DNA of 56,629 nucleotides, taken from Schoenoplectus triqueter (lineage: Eukaryota > Streptophyta > Magnoliopsida > Poales > Cyperaceae). Shown here piece after piece: positions 36,026 to 47,674 of the stretch (position 1 is the first letter of the stretch; every line of letters begins with the position of its first letter). The DNA is taken from assembly GCA_964058805.1 (NCBI GenBank), contig CAXKVV010000288.1:1-56629 (forward strand), given 5' to 3'. The notes under the pieces are model-generated. The model was not told the DNA's origin, did no database searches, and saw only the letters and a list, made by a program, of their open reading frames with translations. Position numbers and translations under genes: made by a program.

Positions 36026-36315
36026 TAAATTAAGTTTTATAAAAAAATATTGTCATATAATATTTCTTTTTTTCCTGTGGCATTTAATGTGTAGTAATCG
36101 GTGTTGTGGTCCTGATGATGTGATAATTATGGGTTGCTTGTAAATGATATCCTTGCTTTCTAAGTCAATTTAGTTTTCTATTACATGCAGCATCTTATTA
36201 ATTGTTTTTGGTTTATTGAGGGACAGGAACCGACAAAAATGAAATCTCATAGATGCGTTATTTACTATTTTCACACTAGTCCTCGATAATATTTAATTTT
36301 CTTCAATTAATTTAG

Positions 36316-36508
36316 GTGAAATGCACGGGCCACCCAGATGCTCCGGCGAGCCCTCGACCATTGTAGTTACTGATGAGTGTTTATATGGCATCTGCTCCGA
36401 TGATGAACACCACTTCGACATGAGCGGTACAACATTCGGCTCCATGGCTATTCCGGGCAAGAAGACTATCTCCGTCATGCCGGCAGAATGTCAATTCTCC
36501 TTGCTAGG
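36316..36508 (+). pseudogene. Orphan beta-expansin exon, frameshifted
   Basis: A segment bounded by an acceptor-like TTTAG and a donor-like GCTAG|GTTAGT reads, across three frames, VKCTGHP, then CSGEPSTIVVTDEC with HFDMSGTTFGSMA, then GQEDYLRHAGRMSI. These are consecutive blocks of expansin domain 1, including the HFD motif of the GH45-like fold and the TDEC cysteine. Shifts occur at about 36336 and about 36455. No neighbouring exon for the signal peptide, the first cysteine cluster or the C-terminal binding domain was found nearby. It is a non-functional relic, perhaps carried in with repeat DNA. Expansins loosen cell walls; nothing here could do so. Confidence 0.75.
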
Positions 36509-36936
36509 TTAGTTACTAAATTTTAAGGATCAATTCTGCATAAACGTAGTGAGAATATTATAAACATTAAGTAGATTGCTAGTGCGAAGTATTCCTTGGT
36601 ACATTTCTTTCGTTGTCTTTTTTCTTCATCCTGTTCCTAGCACAAAAATGAGATAACAACATTATCATAAAAAAATGTATTATATATTCTTTGCTAATTG
36701 CTTAGCCTATGCTTTATTCCTTGGCAATTTGGCACTGGCTATTCTTTGCTTAACCTAGCTAGGAGCTACAAAAGTGCAAACTTATTCAAAATGTCAAAGA
36801 AACCCACTCAAGTATTTTTCATCTTTTATTTATTAGCTAATTATGATTGTTATTGTCAAACCACGAAATTTAATTAAGATAATAATTACAATGATTTAAT
36901 GTAAATTAATAAATAACTTAAATCAACGTTTAATGA

Positions 36937-36974
<38 letters not shown>

Positions 36975-37957
36975 TACAAATAATAAATTAAGTAAGTTTG
37001 GAATATAAGTAGTTGAATGAGATTGAGAATCGAATAACAAAACCCAAAGATCAAATTAATCCACTATTAAAATATAATAACTTAAAACTTAATTGATGAA
37101 ATTAAACAAATACCAGATGTAAATCTAAAAGTTTATATTTGAGATTAAAACTTAAATATTAATAATGATTAAACCGGTAATCACAAAACTTAATTATTTA
37201 AATTAAGACATAACATAACACAATAATTAACAAATCTTAAATATAATAATCTAATTAATTTTTTTATGATTTATAAATAAATAAAGATAAAGTTATTTTA
37301 CGACCTTATCCAATGATCAAATGAATAATCAATTAAAAAGACATAAATAATACAATGTGAATTATAATACTAAGTAAATACGAATAAAAATCCCAGAGAT
37401 CATTAAGTTATTAATTAATTAGAATGTCATTAAGTTGAGTTGATCAATTAAGAAATTTGAAAATTTAGTTGTTTGCACGAGTATTCGCCTAGACCTTGCC
37501 ATAGAAAATCGAATCCTAGATTACTATACGAATATGGATAGTTCAAGATACGTATACGGATTAGATACTAAACGGATATGAACATAAATCGGATAATGTA
37601 CGAATACATATATATTTCGGATACTAAATTAAAATATCACCAATTATAATTACATAATATTTTTCATGATAGATCACTAATTATAGAAATTATATTATTA
37701 TAAAAGTTAATTATTAATTATTATATTATTAGTGATTTAATTAATAATTATCATTATAAATTAGTCACTAAAAAACTATAAAAATTAAAATATTAGTTAA
37801 AATATATTCAAAAATTACAAAAATTTAAAATATAATGTTAAATTATGTATAAACTTAGTTGGATTTGTAATCTATAAAAAACCCAATTGAAAAACATATA
37901 ATGAACTTTTAGTGTTACTTCAAGGATCCATGTGATAGCTTTCTACAATCAAGTAGG

Positions 37958-38000
<43 letters not shown>
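36509..38000. other. AT-rich intergenic DNA
   Basis: No gene is seen. TA and GA dinucleotide runs lie at 36938-36974, and a TA array at 37961-37999 forms the left border of the first hairpin MITE. No further expansin exon was found. Confidence 0.5.
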
Positions 38001-38001
<1 letters not shown>

Positions 38002-38405
38002 AGTAATGCTATGGTGCTTCGCGAAGTAAAAAAAAAATTGTGCTTCGCATCCGTATCTCAAATTTAAAAGTTCAAACGGCCGATCCAAACCGTTGAGCAT
38101 CATCTTCATATTGAAATATCCTTGGAGATCAAATTTTATATTTTTTTTTGAATTTTTTTGATATTTTTTAGATGGGTACAAAGTCGCTTGTTTTGGATGG
38201 TGCAGAAATCTTTAGATTAACAAACTTTGTACCCATCTAAAAAATATCAAAAAAATTAAAAAATATATAAAATTTGGTCTCCAAGGATATTTCAATATGA
38301 AGATGATGTTCAACGGTTTGGATCGGCCGTTTGAACTTTTAAATTCGAGATACGGACGCGAAGCACAAAAGATTTTTTGTTTCGCGAAGCACCATAGCAT
38401 TACTC
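38001..38405. mobile_element. Long-hairpin MITE family A, copy 1
   Basis: It begins GAGTAATGCTATGGTGCTTC and ends with the exact inverse. The two arms, about 190 bp each (38001-38192 and 38218-38405), match almost throughout and enclose a short loop. It sits directly inside a TA dinucleotide array on both sides, consistent with a TA target. A copy of 403 bp at 47675-48077 shares ends and interior. No coding capacity. A transcript would fold into a nearly perfect hairpin, a good small-RNA precursor. Confidence 0.88.
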
Positions 38406-38537
<132 letters not shown>

Positions 38538-38911
38538 GTAAAGATATCGTGAGCTTAAACTCACAGAGGTCTTCCGTGAGTTTAACTCAAAAAGTACATC
38601 AAATTATCTCAAAATTTTAATTTATCATCCTCATTAAATTTTTTATATGAAAATAATTTGTTGAGATGCAAAAATTTGGAGTGTTTGAGCTTTTTAAGTC
38701 ATGGTTTTTAGTTTTTTGAAAATCAGCTCTAAAAATAATAATAAAATATTTGATATTTGAACATTATTTTTAAAAATTAAAAATGATGACTTAAAAAGCT
38801 CAAAACACTCCAAATTTTTACAACCCACAATATAAATAATTTAATGAAGATGATAAATTAATTTCGAGATTATTTGATGTACTTTTTGAGTTAAGCTCAC
38901 GGTATCTTTAT
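38538..38911. mobile_element. Hairpin MITE family B, copy 1
   Basis: The left end GTAAAGATATCGTGAGCTTAA and the right end, read inward ATAAAGATACCGTGAGCTTAA, lead into long inverted arms (shared TTTAACTCAAAAAGTACATCAAA-type sequence). The left arm has an extra ~25-bp insertion. It is flanked by TA and CT/AT simple repeats. A diverged relative is at 47215-47603, and a stub of the same terminus appears at about 48695-48735. Confidence 0.78.
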
Positions 38912-38959
<48 letters not shown>

Positions 38960-38962
38960 ATT

Positions 38963-39354
38963 AGGCTACGATGCTTTGCAAAGCACAAGAGCGTTGTGTG
39001 CTTTGCGCTCTATTATTAATTTTAACTCAAAAATGATTTATCCAAACCACTCAATCTAATCTCCATATCAAAATCTATTAGTAAATCAAATTTTATATTT
39101 TTTGAAATTTATTTACTATTTTTTGGATAGAGAAAAAATCATCATTTTTGGATGAACAAGAATTCTCAGATCAAGTCATTTTCTCCTCATCAGAAAAAAT
39201 AGCAAAAAATTCTAAAAAATATAAAATTTGGTTTCCTAATAGATTTTGATATGAAGATTAAATTGAATGGTTCAGATCGATCATTTCTGACTTGAAATGA
39301 AGAATAGAGCGCAAAACACACAACGCTCTTGTGCTTTGCATAGCACCGTAGTCG
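38963..39354. mobile_element. Hairpin MITE family C
   Basis: Inverted ends AGGCTACGATGCTTTGCAAAG and (inward from the right) ACTACGGTGCTATGCAAAG continue as AGCACAAGAGCGTTGTGTG on both arms. It resembles family A in plan (GCTATGGTGCTTCGC versus GGTGCTATGCAAAGC) but differs in sequence. It is flanked by TA arrays. The borders are good to a few bases only. Confidence 0.75.
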
Positions 39355-39380
39355 GACTCGATATATATATATATATAGAG

Positions 39381-39770
39381 AGAGTTTGTCTATTGTACTT
39401 CCAGTAACACTTCGGCTGAAATGCTACCAGTCCAAATTTTAATTTTTCACGCTCAAAATTTTAATTTAAGTAGCTCAATAAAATTTTTATATCATAATCT
39501 TATAAAATACTAATTTTTATCGTGTTTGGAGTTAGTTTACTTTGCTTAATGATTTTTAGAAAGTAACCATTTTTGACATACAAATTTTATTATATTTCTA
39601 TTATTTTAGGGCTATCTTTCAAAAATAATTAAGCATAATAAATTAATTCCAAACACGATAAAAATTAGTATTCTACAAGATTATGATATAAAGATTTTAT
39701 TGAGCTACTTAAAATTTGGACTGGTAGCGTTTTGACCGAAGTGTTATTGAAAGCACAATAGACAAACTCT
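39381..39770. mobile_element. Hairpin MITE family D
   Basis: Perfect 16-base termini AGAGTTTGTCTATTGT at both ends lead into long arms sharing AACACTTCGG and GCTACCAGTCCAAATTTT. It is flanked on both sides by TA repeats. Length is 390 bp, with no coding capacity. No second copy was seen in this window. Confidence 0.82.
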
Positions 39771-42185
39771 ATATATATATATATATTAATTTTGAATCCA
39801 TATGTGTGATAATATTTTAGTTGTTAACTAGTTGTTGATAAATTATTGTGAGTTTTAATTTATATTTTCTTTACACTTAAAACCATAATGCTAAGTCACC
39901 AATATTAGTTCTAATCCATCTTTTTGATTAAAAAAAAGTTGATTAGTTACGTTCCTTTTGAAGGTCAAATAGAACACTTCAGGAGTATCAAGAAAATTTA
40001 CCTAGACTAACAATTATTTTCTTTATTAAAAATGGTAAACACTTAAATAACCAAATTTCTTTATTATAAGAAATATTTAGTAGAAAAGTAATTATGTAGC
40101 AAATGAATTAATAAGTTAAATTTCAAAATCTGAGAAGCGTGGACTTATGATCCCGTGCCCTGAAAACTTAAAAGCAGAGTTGTCAAGTGCGCACTCAAAT
40201 TATGGACATGTGACCGACATGAACCTCTCAGAATTCTCTTATTTATTTCCTACATAACTAATTTTATATTGAATACTTCTTATAATAAAGAATTTCGACT
40301 TATTTAATATATATACTTCTAGCAAGGGAAAAATGTGAATAGTGCAACTCCACAAATTGGGCCGGAAGCCCTGACGTAAATGTCTAATTATATACTACAA
40401 ACTTGGAAAATTCGCCTCAAAAGTTCTACTAGCTCTCTTTCCTCAACACGATCACCAAATTATAATCATTTTTAAGCATCATACTTCAAGTTCTAAGAAA
40501 AAAAAATACAATTGAGGGCTTCAATGAAAAGCAAGGGACCAAAAACTTAATTAAATATTGTTTTCTTCTCTCCAAATAATTAGCACAGATCTCAATGAAT
40601 AATTATATCAATAATCATTGTCAAGATACGCAAAGAGGGAGGCATTTTACTATTTCAATTGGATGTAGCTAGAAATTTAATCAATTCGTGAAAAAAAATA
40701 GTTTTAATTAGTACTATGTTGCTGTTAATCAGATCCAAGAGGGTCATGACCCAGGTTGGCCATGGAAAGCTCCACCCTGATTGAGATTGTATTGAGTTAT
40801 TATCGTTCAGGATCGCCAATGCGTTCCAATTTGTTTTGCAAAGCTTTCAAACATTTTTATATATCGTGATTATCATCCTGAATTGCATCTCACACGTGGG
40901 CAGATTTAGAGGGTGGACCAGGACTTGACTCTCTTATGAAATCAGAATTTATAGGAAAAATTGAAAATCATAATGTATTTTGAGAGATTTTGTCCACTTG
41001 ACACCTTTTAATATTTATATTTAATGTTCAATATAACACTCGATACCCCAAGTTGAAATCCTAATTTTGCCTGGAGAATTAAAGAAAGTTCAGTCCGGGG
41101 GTCCGGATAAAGATGTAGTCATTATACCAAATTTTCTTTTGCCAAATAAAGAACCAATAGAAAAGTAACAAAAATCAAAAAATTGATTTTACCTATAAGA
41201 CCAAAACGGGTTGGTCTGGGGGTCGCTCCCCTTGCACCAAAGCAGCCAAAAATATTTCGGAGATTCGCTTATGTATCTGAACAACAATCTTGATATGCTA
41301 TCGTATTTTGCTATTTTTTCTGTGATACTTGGTGGGATTCCCAAATTGATTATGATTTAGATTTCTCTAGAGAAATAACTCTGATCCTAGTTTGCTAATA
41401 TGTGAATGGAACTAAAATCACACTGAGATAATATTTTTATTATCTCACTTCCGCTTTATGTGGGTTCTAAGTTGACGATGAGACATTATTAGGATTTTGA
41501 GGGCTCAAAGTTTTGGTATGATTTGTTATCCATCTTGGTAACAAAATTAGGATGTGTTATTTTATAAATATATAAGCCTAACTTGATATGTTATGTTTGT
41601 ATCATAATCGGTTTGGTAAAGGATATGCGGTCCTTGGTCGATTCTGAGTTGAATGTAGTTGAGTCGGCTAGTTGTATGTTTTTGTGAAATGACAATGATG
41701 ATTATCTTATTTGCTTGATTTTTTAAGGTATGGTCAGTTTTGTAAAGGGTGTGTAACCCTTGGCCGATTGGGGTTTAATATTATCGTTGGTCTTGTAATC
41801 CATTGTTTACATGGGACAACAATGATATCAAGCCTATTTACTTGATAATCATGATATATTAGGTTTATATATTTGCATAAATATCTTGTTGTCCCATATA
41901 TTATATTTAGGTAATGATTAATTCTTGCATGTGCCTGTGATGCGGCATTGGATAGCCATATTCGTACCCCAAGGACCAGATGTGACATTGTCACACCACA
42001 ATGTTGGTAATTTTTGAGAAATGCAGTCTAATTCTGTCAATAGCTATTGTATCCAAGTAATTTCAGGTAAAGTGATAGCCATTGTCCGATATTCAACTTT
42101 TATGGATGATCTTGACACTGTAGTTTGCTTTTTTGATGACTAGGAAATAAGATTTGCACCCAAAAATATAGCAAAACAAGTTGTA
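39771..42185. other. Intergenic DNA with diverged repeats, no gene
   Basis: No intact frame is supported. Two loosely similar segments occur at about 41613-41720 and 41732-41830 (shared GTAAAGG and CCTTGGYCGATT words), which may be decayed retroelement DNA. The stretch just left of 42186 may be the upstream part of the Copia RNase H relic, but it is too degraded to align by eye. Confidence 0.4.
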
Positions 42186-42611
42186 GAATGCCTATCATTA
42201 GGGCAACAAGTCCAATCATATGTAGAAGTAAGAAACAAACTGTATAGTTGCTCTGTCAAGTGCAAAAGCTGAATTCAAAGGATTGTCCAAAGACTTCTCT
42301 TATGGTTAAAAAAAACTCATGACTGAATGAGATATAAATCACGGGAGGAGATATTTTTTTGTGATAACAAATCAGCAATTGAGATTACACACAATCTGGT
42401 GTAGCATAACTGCACAATTTATGTAGAAGTTAACCGACATTATATTAAGCGGAACTTAGAATAAAAAAATAATTCTTTTTCATAGGTCAAATTTTCAAAC
42501 TAACTAGCCGATATGTTGACAAATGTTGTTTCAATAAATGTATTTGAATAATCGATTATTAAGCTGGACATGATAGATATCTAGCTACCTACCAACTTGA
42601 AGTTGGACAGT
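42186..42611 (+). pseudogene. Ty1-copia RNase H relic, end of pol
   Basis: Broken frames on the plus strand read SKKQTV, then SSAKAEFKGLSK, then CDNKSAIEITHNLV and VEVNRHYIKRNLE, followed by LADMLT. This is the order of Copia RNase H blocks ending at the pol C-terminus (normally KQ..V..SSAEAEF, CDN.SAI..A.NPV.H, E.D.H.I.E.L, LADxLTK). At least four stops or shifts interrupt it. At 42612 a TGTTGAGATAGG motif may be the start of the adjoining 3' LTR. It is not the end of the element at 49 kb, because the sequences differ widely. Confidence 0.72.
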
Positions 42612-42682
42612 GTTGAGATAGGTAACCTGACCTCTGTTAGGTGGACCAACAGAACTGAAACAGAGGAGGTGCTGCTCTCCTA

Positions 42683-43128
42683 GGGTGCATTTGGATGGTG
42701 AAAGGATTAGTGAAAGAATAGTACTGTTTGGGTTAGTAGTTAAGAATAGTGTGAGATTAGTGATATCTTGGGAAATATGAGAACAGTGATAATTTTTACT
42801 ATTCCGGATTAGTAAAATATTATTTGGATGGTAACTTGAGAACAGTGAAGAGAATAGTTAAAATAATTAATTATATTTTAGTATTTTATTTAATAATAAT
42901 TATTATTTAATACTACTCCATACTAATATAAAAGAAAGCATTAATTTCTTATTATTTGCACCACCCTCATGGACGCTAAACCACTAACTCAATATTTTCT
43001 ATGGGTTAGCTGATTAGCACAATTCTGCTACTATTCTCGATTTTAATTTTGTATTTCAATGGTTGCTAATCCGAATACAGTATTGTTATTCTCAAAACGG
43101 TGATATTCTACACCATCCAAATACACCC
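42683..43128. mobile_element. MITE, copy 2 of the GGGTGTRTTTGGATGGTG family
   Basis: Ends are GGGTGCATTTGGATGGTG and (inward from the right) GGGTGTATTTGGATGGTG, with TA outside both. It shares interior AATAGTACTGTTT and AGTAAAATATT-type words with the copy at 19136-19569, in the opposite orientation. Length is 446 bp. It is inserted just downstream of the Copia RNase H relic, probably within its former LTR. Confidence 0.75.
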
Positions 43129-43482
43129 TAGAGAATTATTTCTTACCTTGTTTGTTTAGTTAGTTCTTTCTCCCTATAGATTTAGATATGGGTCAAATAT
43201 AGGAAAAACAAAAATAAAAGAAAACTGTATCTCAGTAGACATTATTAGGCGAAATTGAATGATCTTTTTTCTTATTTATTTACAAGCATATTTGTAATGA
43301 GAGATATACAGATTATCGAAAAGAATGAAATAAAGAACAGAGGGAAAGGGTTGGACGGAGTTGTGTGTCAACTCTAATTGATGTTATTTCTTTAGTCAAC
43401 TTGATCCAAGGGCAGACCCAGCTGGTTCCTCTCTTCCAGCAACTCAGTTTCCATTGCGGTGGATTTAGAAAGAATATGTATA
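43129..43482. other. Intergenic DNA, possibly LTR remainder
   Basis: No gene is seen. The part next to 43129 may continue the LTR interrupted by the MITE. Confidence 0.35.
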
Positions 43483-43490
43483 GGGCTGTC

Positions 43491-44482
43491 AATGATCGGA
43501 TTCGAATCGAATTTTGAAAGATTTAAATGTGAAACCATTAAAAATTTATAAGATCCATATACGTATCCGTATCCAATAAAATTTTGAGAATCCAAATGTG
43601 AATCCATATTTACTATTATAACAGATTTTGGATCGGATTCGGATCATATTTTGAATCTTATATTATAATATCAAAAATAACATAATTAATATATGATAAG
43701 AGAAAAATTATCATGTTATCTTAAAATTATTTTAAACGTAACAACAATTATATTTCATATTTGCTATTATAGCAATCTTAAAATTATTTATTTCAATCAT
43801 AAACGTAGCAACAATGATAACTATTTATTTCAACTTTCAAAACATACAATAAGCATCAAATAACATAATAAAATCTATCTAATTAATACAATAAATATTA
43901 TTCAACTTTATGAATCAACACAGAGTGAAATATAAATATTGCTCTTCAATTTAAACTAAATTCAACATGTCTATTTTATTAATTGATATATGATATAATT
44001 ATATTTATTTATCGAATTCATAGAGATTTGAATTCGAATCTTATAAGATCCAAATGCGAATCCATTATATTAGATGAATTATTTTCTAGAATCCATATGC
44101 GGATTCAATAAACTAATGTATATATTTTAAGGATTTATATGCGGGTTTATTTGTGTAGATTTGGATCGGATTTTTGAATTATAAGAGCATCCGTATCCCA
44201 TTGTCAAATTGACTGTCAAATTTTATTTGATAATTGTCATTTAAATTTCAGGGATGCAGAGACTAGGCAAAATTAGACAATTGACTAAATTTGATAGTCC
44301 ATATGACAAGCCACGTCAGCACATGAGCAGAAAATTAATTACGAAAATGTCATTTTGACAATTTCATTCTATTCAGGGGTGTCACTCTTAAAATGAATTG
44401 TCAATTTGATGACGTGGCATAAAAATTTAATTTTGACAATCGACACCGATGCGGATGCTCTAAATATCTATTGACAGTCCTA
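43491..44482. mobile_element. hAT-type non-autonomous element interrupted by a Tourist MITE
   Basis: Termini TAGGGCTGTCAATGAT and (inward from the right) TAGGACTGTCAATAGAT are bordered by AATATGTA (43483-43490) and AATATGCA (44483-44490), an 8-bp duplication with one mismatch. The interior repeats phrases such as GATCCATATGCG and GGATCGGATT. Removing the nested MITE at 44185-44460 leaves about 710 bp. No transposase is encoded. Confidence 0.65.
44185..44460. mobile_element. Tourist-like (PIF/Harbinger) MITE nested in a hAT-type element
   Basis: Termini GAGCATCCGTATCC and (inward from the right) GAGCATCCGCATCG are flanked by TAA on both sides (44182-44184 and 44461-44463), the 3-bp duplication expected for PIF/Harbinger. 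Length is 276 bp. Its arms share TGTCAAA-type sequence. Confidence 0.85.
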
Positions 44483-45523
44483 AATATGCAGATTATAAAT
44501 GGTACTTCGCAATAATGAAAATATCATGACTTTAATTGCATGCAGGATCTGAATAACCTCATTCACACGTTTGCTTGAAAGAGATACCTTGCTGATTACT
44601 TAATATATTCTTTGTTTCTCACATATATATTGGAATTATGTTCCATTCTGTTATTCTTTACTGAATATTAATTTACGCTCAAAAAGGAAAAAAGAAAAAG
44701 AGTAAAGGTGGCCAGTTGGATTGGCACGGCCTTGCTTCAAGATTAAGACAAACGTGCAAAAGTCCGTTCGTATTTCCAGTCACTCAAATATGTCCACCCT
44801 TATATATAACTATCCATCCGTCCGCCCCTTATATTTAAATTAATCGTCGGAGACATTGTCACGTAGGTAGTCCTCTCAGAATCTGAAAAGAAAGTAAATC
44901 TACGTATATGTACACCCATATATGTTAATCTTTAGTTTATTGATATAATGTACACCCATATATATGTATATAGTAGATATAATGGATATCCCTTTAGCAA
45001 TACTTATTCTATATCCATATTTATATGGATATCAAATAACAATGGCTGGAATGTCTTCGGCAAATACCATTGGTTTATTTGGGGCGGAGGGATTTCTACA
45101 ACATATCTACAAAACTGAACATCTTGTTTCTTTATAAAAGAAAATTAATAACTAGGTGTTTCTACAACAATTCTAACATAGCATGGGAACAAAAGGCAAT
45201 AAGAATTTTCTATCGCCTTTTTGCAGGACATACCATGGTAATCATAGGTTACAGAGATCCTTTTTGCAGGACATCCTTTTTGTTTCCAACTTCAACGAAT
45301 GAGTAGACAACTAGCCTCAATATTATAGCCCAGGTTACAGAGATCGCGAACTACGTATTGATAACAGAATCTGAAAAGAAAGTAAATCTAAGTATGTATT
45401 GATTAACACGTGAGTTATTTTGATTAACAATAAAGAATATATAATTAACTATTTCCATAACATATAAAAATATATAAATAAAGCTATTTTGCGGGATTTA
45501 CTGGACACGTGATTTTGTGCCTA
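44483..45523. other. AT-rich intergenic DNA
   Basis: No gene is recognised. Small repeated words occur (TGTACACCCATATAT at about 44909 and 44950; TTTTTGCAGGACAT at about 45220 and 45261; AATCTGAAAAGAAAGTAAATC at about 44880 and 45368). Confidence 0.45.
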
Positions 45524-45531
45524 TAGTGCAC

Positions 45532-45936
45532 GGGTGTCAATTATTGATCTAACCCGACATGATCCGAAAATAAATGGATCGGGTATAGATTTAATTTTTT
45601 TTACCCAAATCGGGTCGGGTCGGGTTTGGGTCAACCCGATCCGACCCGATTAATTATATTTTTGGAAGTAATTTTGTGATTTAGTATGAATTAAAGCTTA
45701 AATACACACTAATTATACACTAATTAAGATTAATTATAAATTAATTAATATTTTATTTCTTAAAATTATATAAAAAATAATCAATAAATATTTAATTATT
45801 TTACACAAGTCGAGTCGGGTATGGGTCAAAAAAAATTTACCCGAATTTAATCGGATCGGGTTCAAATTGAGCCAAAAAACTAATAAAATAATATGATCTG
45901 ATCCAAATTCGACATGACCCGATCCATTGACACCCC
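45532..45936. mobile_element. hAT-type MITE with perfect 8-bp target duplication
   Basis: TAGTGCAC flanks the element on both sides (45524-45531 and 45937-45944). Ends are GGGTGTCAATTATTGAT and (inward from the right) GGGGTGTCAATGGAT. The interior has tandem TCGGGTCGGGT and AACCCGATCCGACCC stretches that pair with each other. Length is 405 bp, matching the relative at 21329-21721. Confidence 0.88.
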
Positions 45937-45944
45937 TAGTGCAC

Positions 45945-46250
45945 ATCAATCACATATCAAATATATATTTGAAAATGATTCTTGTTCAAAAGAGAAGACT
46001 TGCGTCAAGATAATATTTATTTCAATGCAGATAATAATTAATGATTAATATTAAATTGATAAATTAACAAATAAATAATATAAAATAGTTCAACAATATT
46101 TTAAAATTGCCGCCTTATAGCTTCAGGAACGACATTTTTTAAAAATCGGTAGGAAATAGGTGTTAGCTAAGCCCCTTTATATGGTAGTTATAGATCTAAA
46201 TACACTGAATATAATTTATTTTTTACAATGACTAAGATCATCTCCAATGA
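45945..46250. other. Intergenic DNA, nothing recognised
   Basis: About 300 bp of AT-rich DNA without visible features. Confidence 0.4.
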
Positions 46251-46656
46251 GAGTTAGACTATTATGAAAATATTTACATTTCGATTGATATGAAAACACA
46301 TAAAAATTATTATAAAGTCTTCAAAATTTTAATTTATAGTTCTCATTAAATTCTTCATATGAAAATCTTATGGGATACAAAAATTTAATATGTTTCAAAA
46401 AATTTAAATCACTGTTTTGAATTTTTGAAAAATGAGCACAAATAATAAGTATTTTGTTATTATTTTTAAAGCTAATTTTTCAATAATTCAAAACAATGAC
46501 ATAAAAAACTAAAAAAAATATCAAATTTTTATATCCCGTAAGATTTACAGAATTTAATGAGAATCATAAATTAAAAGTTTAGAGACTTTAAATTATATAT
46601 TTTGATATGTTTTCATTATCAACTGAAATACAAATGTTTTTACAATAATCTAACTC
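46251..46656. mobile_element. Hairpin MITE family E
   Basis: Ends GAGTTAGACTATTATGAAAA and (inward from the right) GAGTTAGATTATTGTAAAAA continue as imperfect arms of about 180 bp (shared TTCATATGAAAATCTTA-like sequence near the middle). In plan and interior wording (CTCATTAAATTCTTCATATGAAAA) it resembles family B. It is followed by TA/TATG repeats. Confidence 0.7.
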
Positions 46657-46675
46657 TATCTCTCTATGTATATGT

Positions 46676-46678
46676 ATT

Positions 46679-46710
<32 letters not shown>

Positions 46711-46730
46711 TGTATGTATATATATATATA
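46676..46730. repeat. TATG tetranucleotide and TA microsatellite
   Basis: About ten TATG units grade into a TA run that ends exactly where Helitron copy 2 begins. Confidence 0.95.
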
Positions 46731-47198
46731 CTAGCTATATACCTGCGCGTTGCAGCAGACTCTTTTATTTAAACATTAAAACATTATAAGATAAAAAATC
46801 ATATTTATCTAATATTAAATTATAAATTCACCAAATTATAGAGAAAACCTATAATAAAGACTATATTTAATCTTGGATGAGATTTTTGCACAATATGAGT
46901 TAATGATTCATGATTTTTATGACAAGAAAAGTAAATTATTCTAACATATATTATCACCATTAATTTCTTACCAAATATGTACAAGGTTGCTAAATAAAAA
47001 AAATATATTATGGAAATAATAGTATATATGGGAAAGAAATGGAGAGAAATAGGGGATCAATGGACGCGATCACATACGTTCGATCAACTAAAAGTAAATA
47101 TTATCCGTCTAATTGAGGGATAAAATGGGTATAATAAAAAATTACCATGACAAAAAATGAACCCTCCAATTCTTAGATGTTTTATATAATAGTATATA
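46731..47198 (-). mobile_element. Small non-autonomous Helitron, copy 2
   Basis: Starting with CTAGCTATATACCTGCGCG and ending near TTTATATAATAGTATA, it matches copy 1 (455-924) over its whole length with scattered substitutions and short indels. Read on the minus strand the CTAG terminus is at 46731. The other end runs into a TA array, so the last two bases (expected TC on the minus strand) are not distinct. Confidence 0.75.
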
Positions 47199-47214
47199 TA
47201 TATATATATATATA

Positions 47215-47603
47215 GTAAAGATAGAATAAACTTAAGCTCATGGAGGTCTTTTGTGATCTTAACTCAAAAATTATATCAAATCATCTTCATATTCTGATTT
47301 ATTATGTTCATTAAATTCTTCATATAAAAAATTTAGGATATTTTGTGTCTTCTACGTCACCATTTTTAATATTTAAAAAATCAGATCTAAATATAATAAT
47401 AAAATATTTAATATTTGTATATTATTTTTTAAAATTTAAAAAGTGACTTAAACAACTCGATGTATTTCAAATTTTTTTTCATCCCATAAGGTTGTCATAT
47501 GAAAAATTTAATAAGCTTGATAAATAATAAGTTGGAGATGATTTACTATATTTTTTGAGTTAATCTGAAAGACTGCCTGAGTTTAAGTTCACTCTATCTT
47601 CAC
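47215..47603. mobile_element. Hairpin MITE family B, diverged copy 2
   Basis: Left end GTAAAGATAGAATAAACTTAA and right end read inward GTGAAGATAGAGTGAACTTAA. The arms share CTCAAAAA, ATCAAATCATCT-like and CATTAAATTCTTCATA blocks with family B copy 1 at 38538. It is separated from the Helitron by a TA array and from the next MITE by TACA repeats. Confidence 0.68.
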
Positions 47604-47626
47604 TCATACATACATACATACATACA

Positions 47627-47674
<48 letters not shown>
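47604..47674. repeat. TACA tetranucleotide and TA microsatellite
   Basis: About 12 TACA units pass into a TA run ending at the family A MITE. Confidence 0.95.

Noticed and set aside
41734..41994. 86-codon minus-strand frame
   Set aside because: No similarity found, and it lies in decayed repeat DNA next to the RNase H relic on the other strand.
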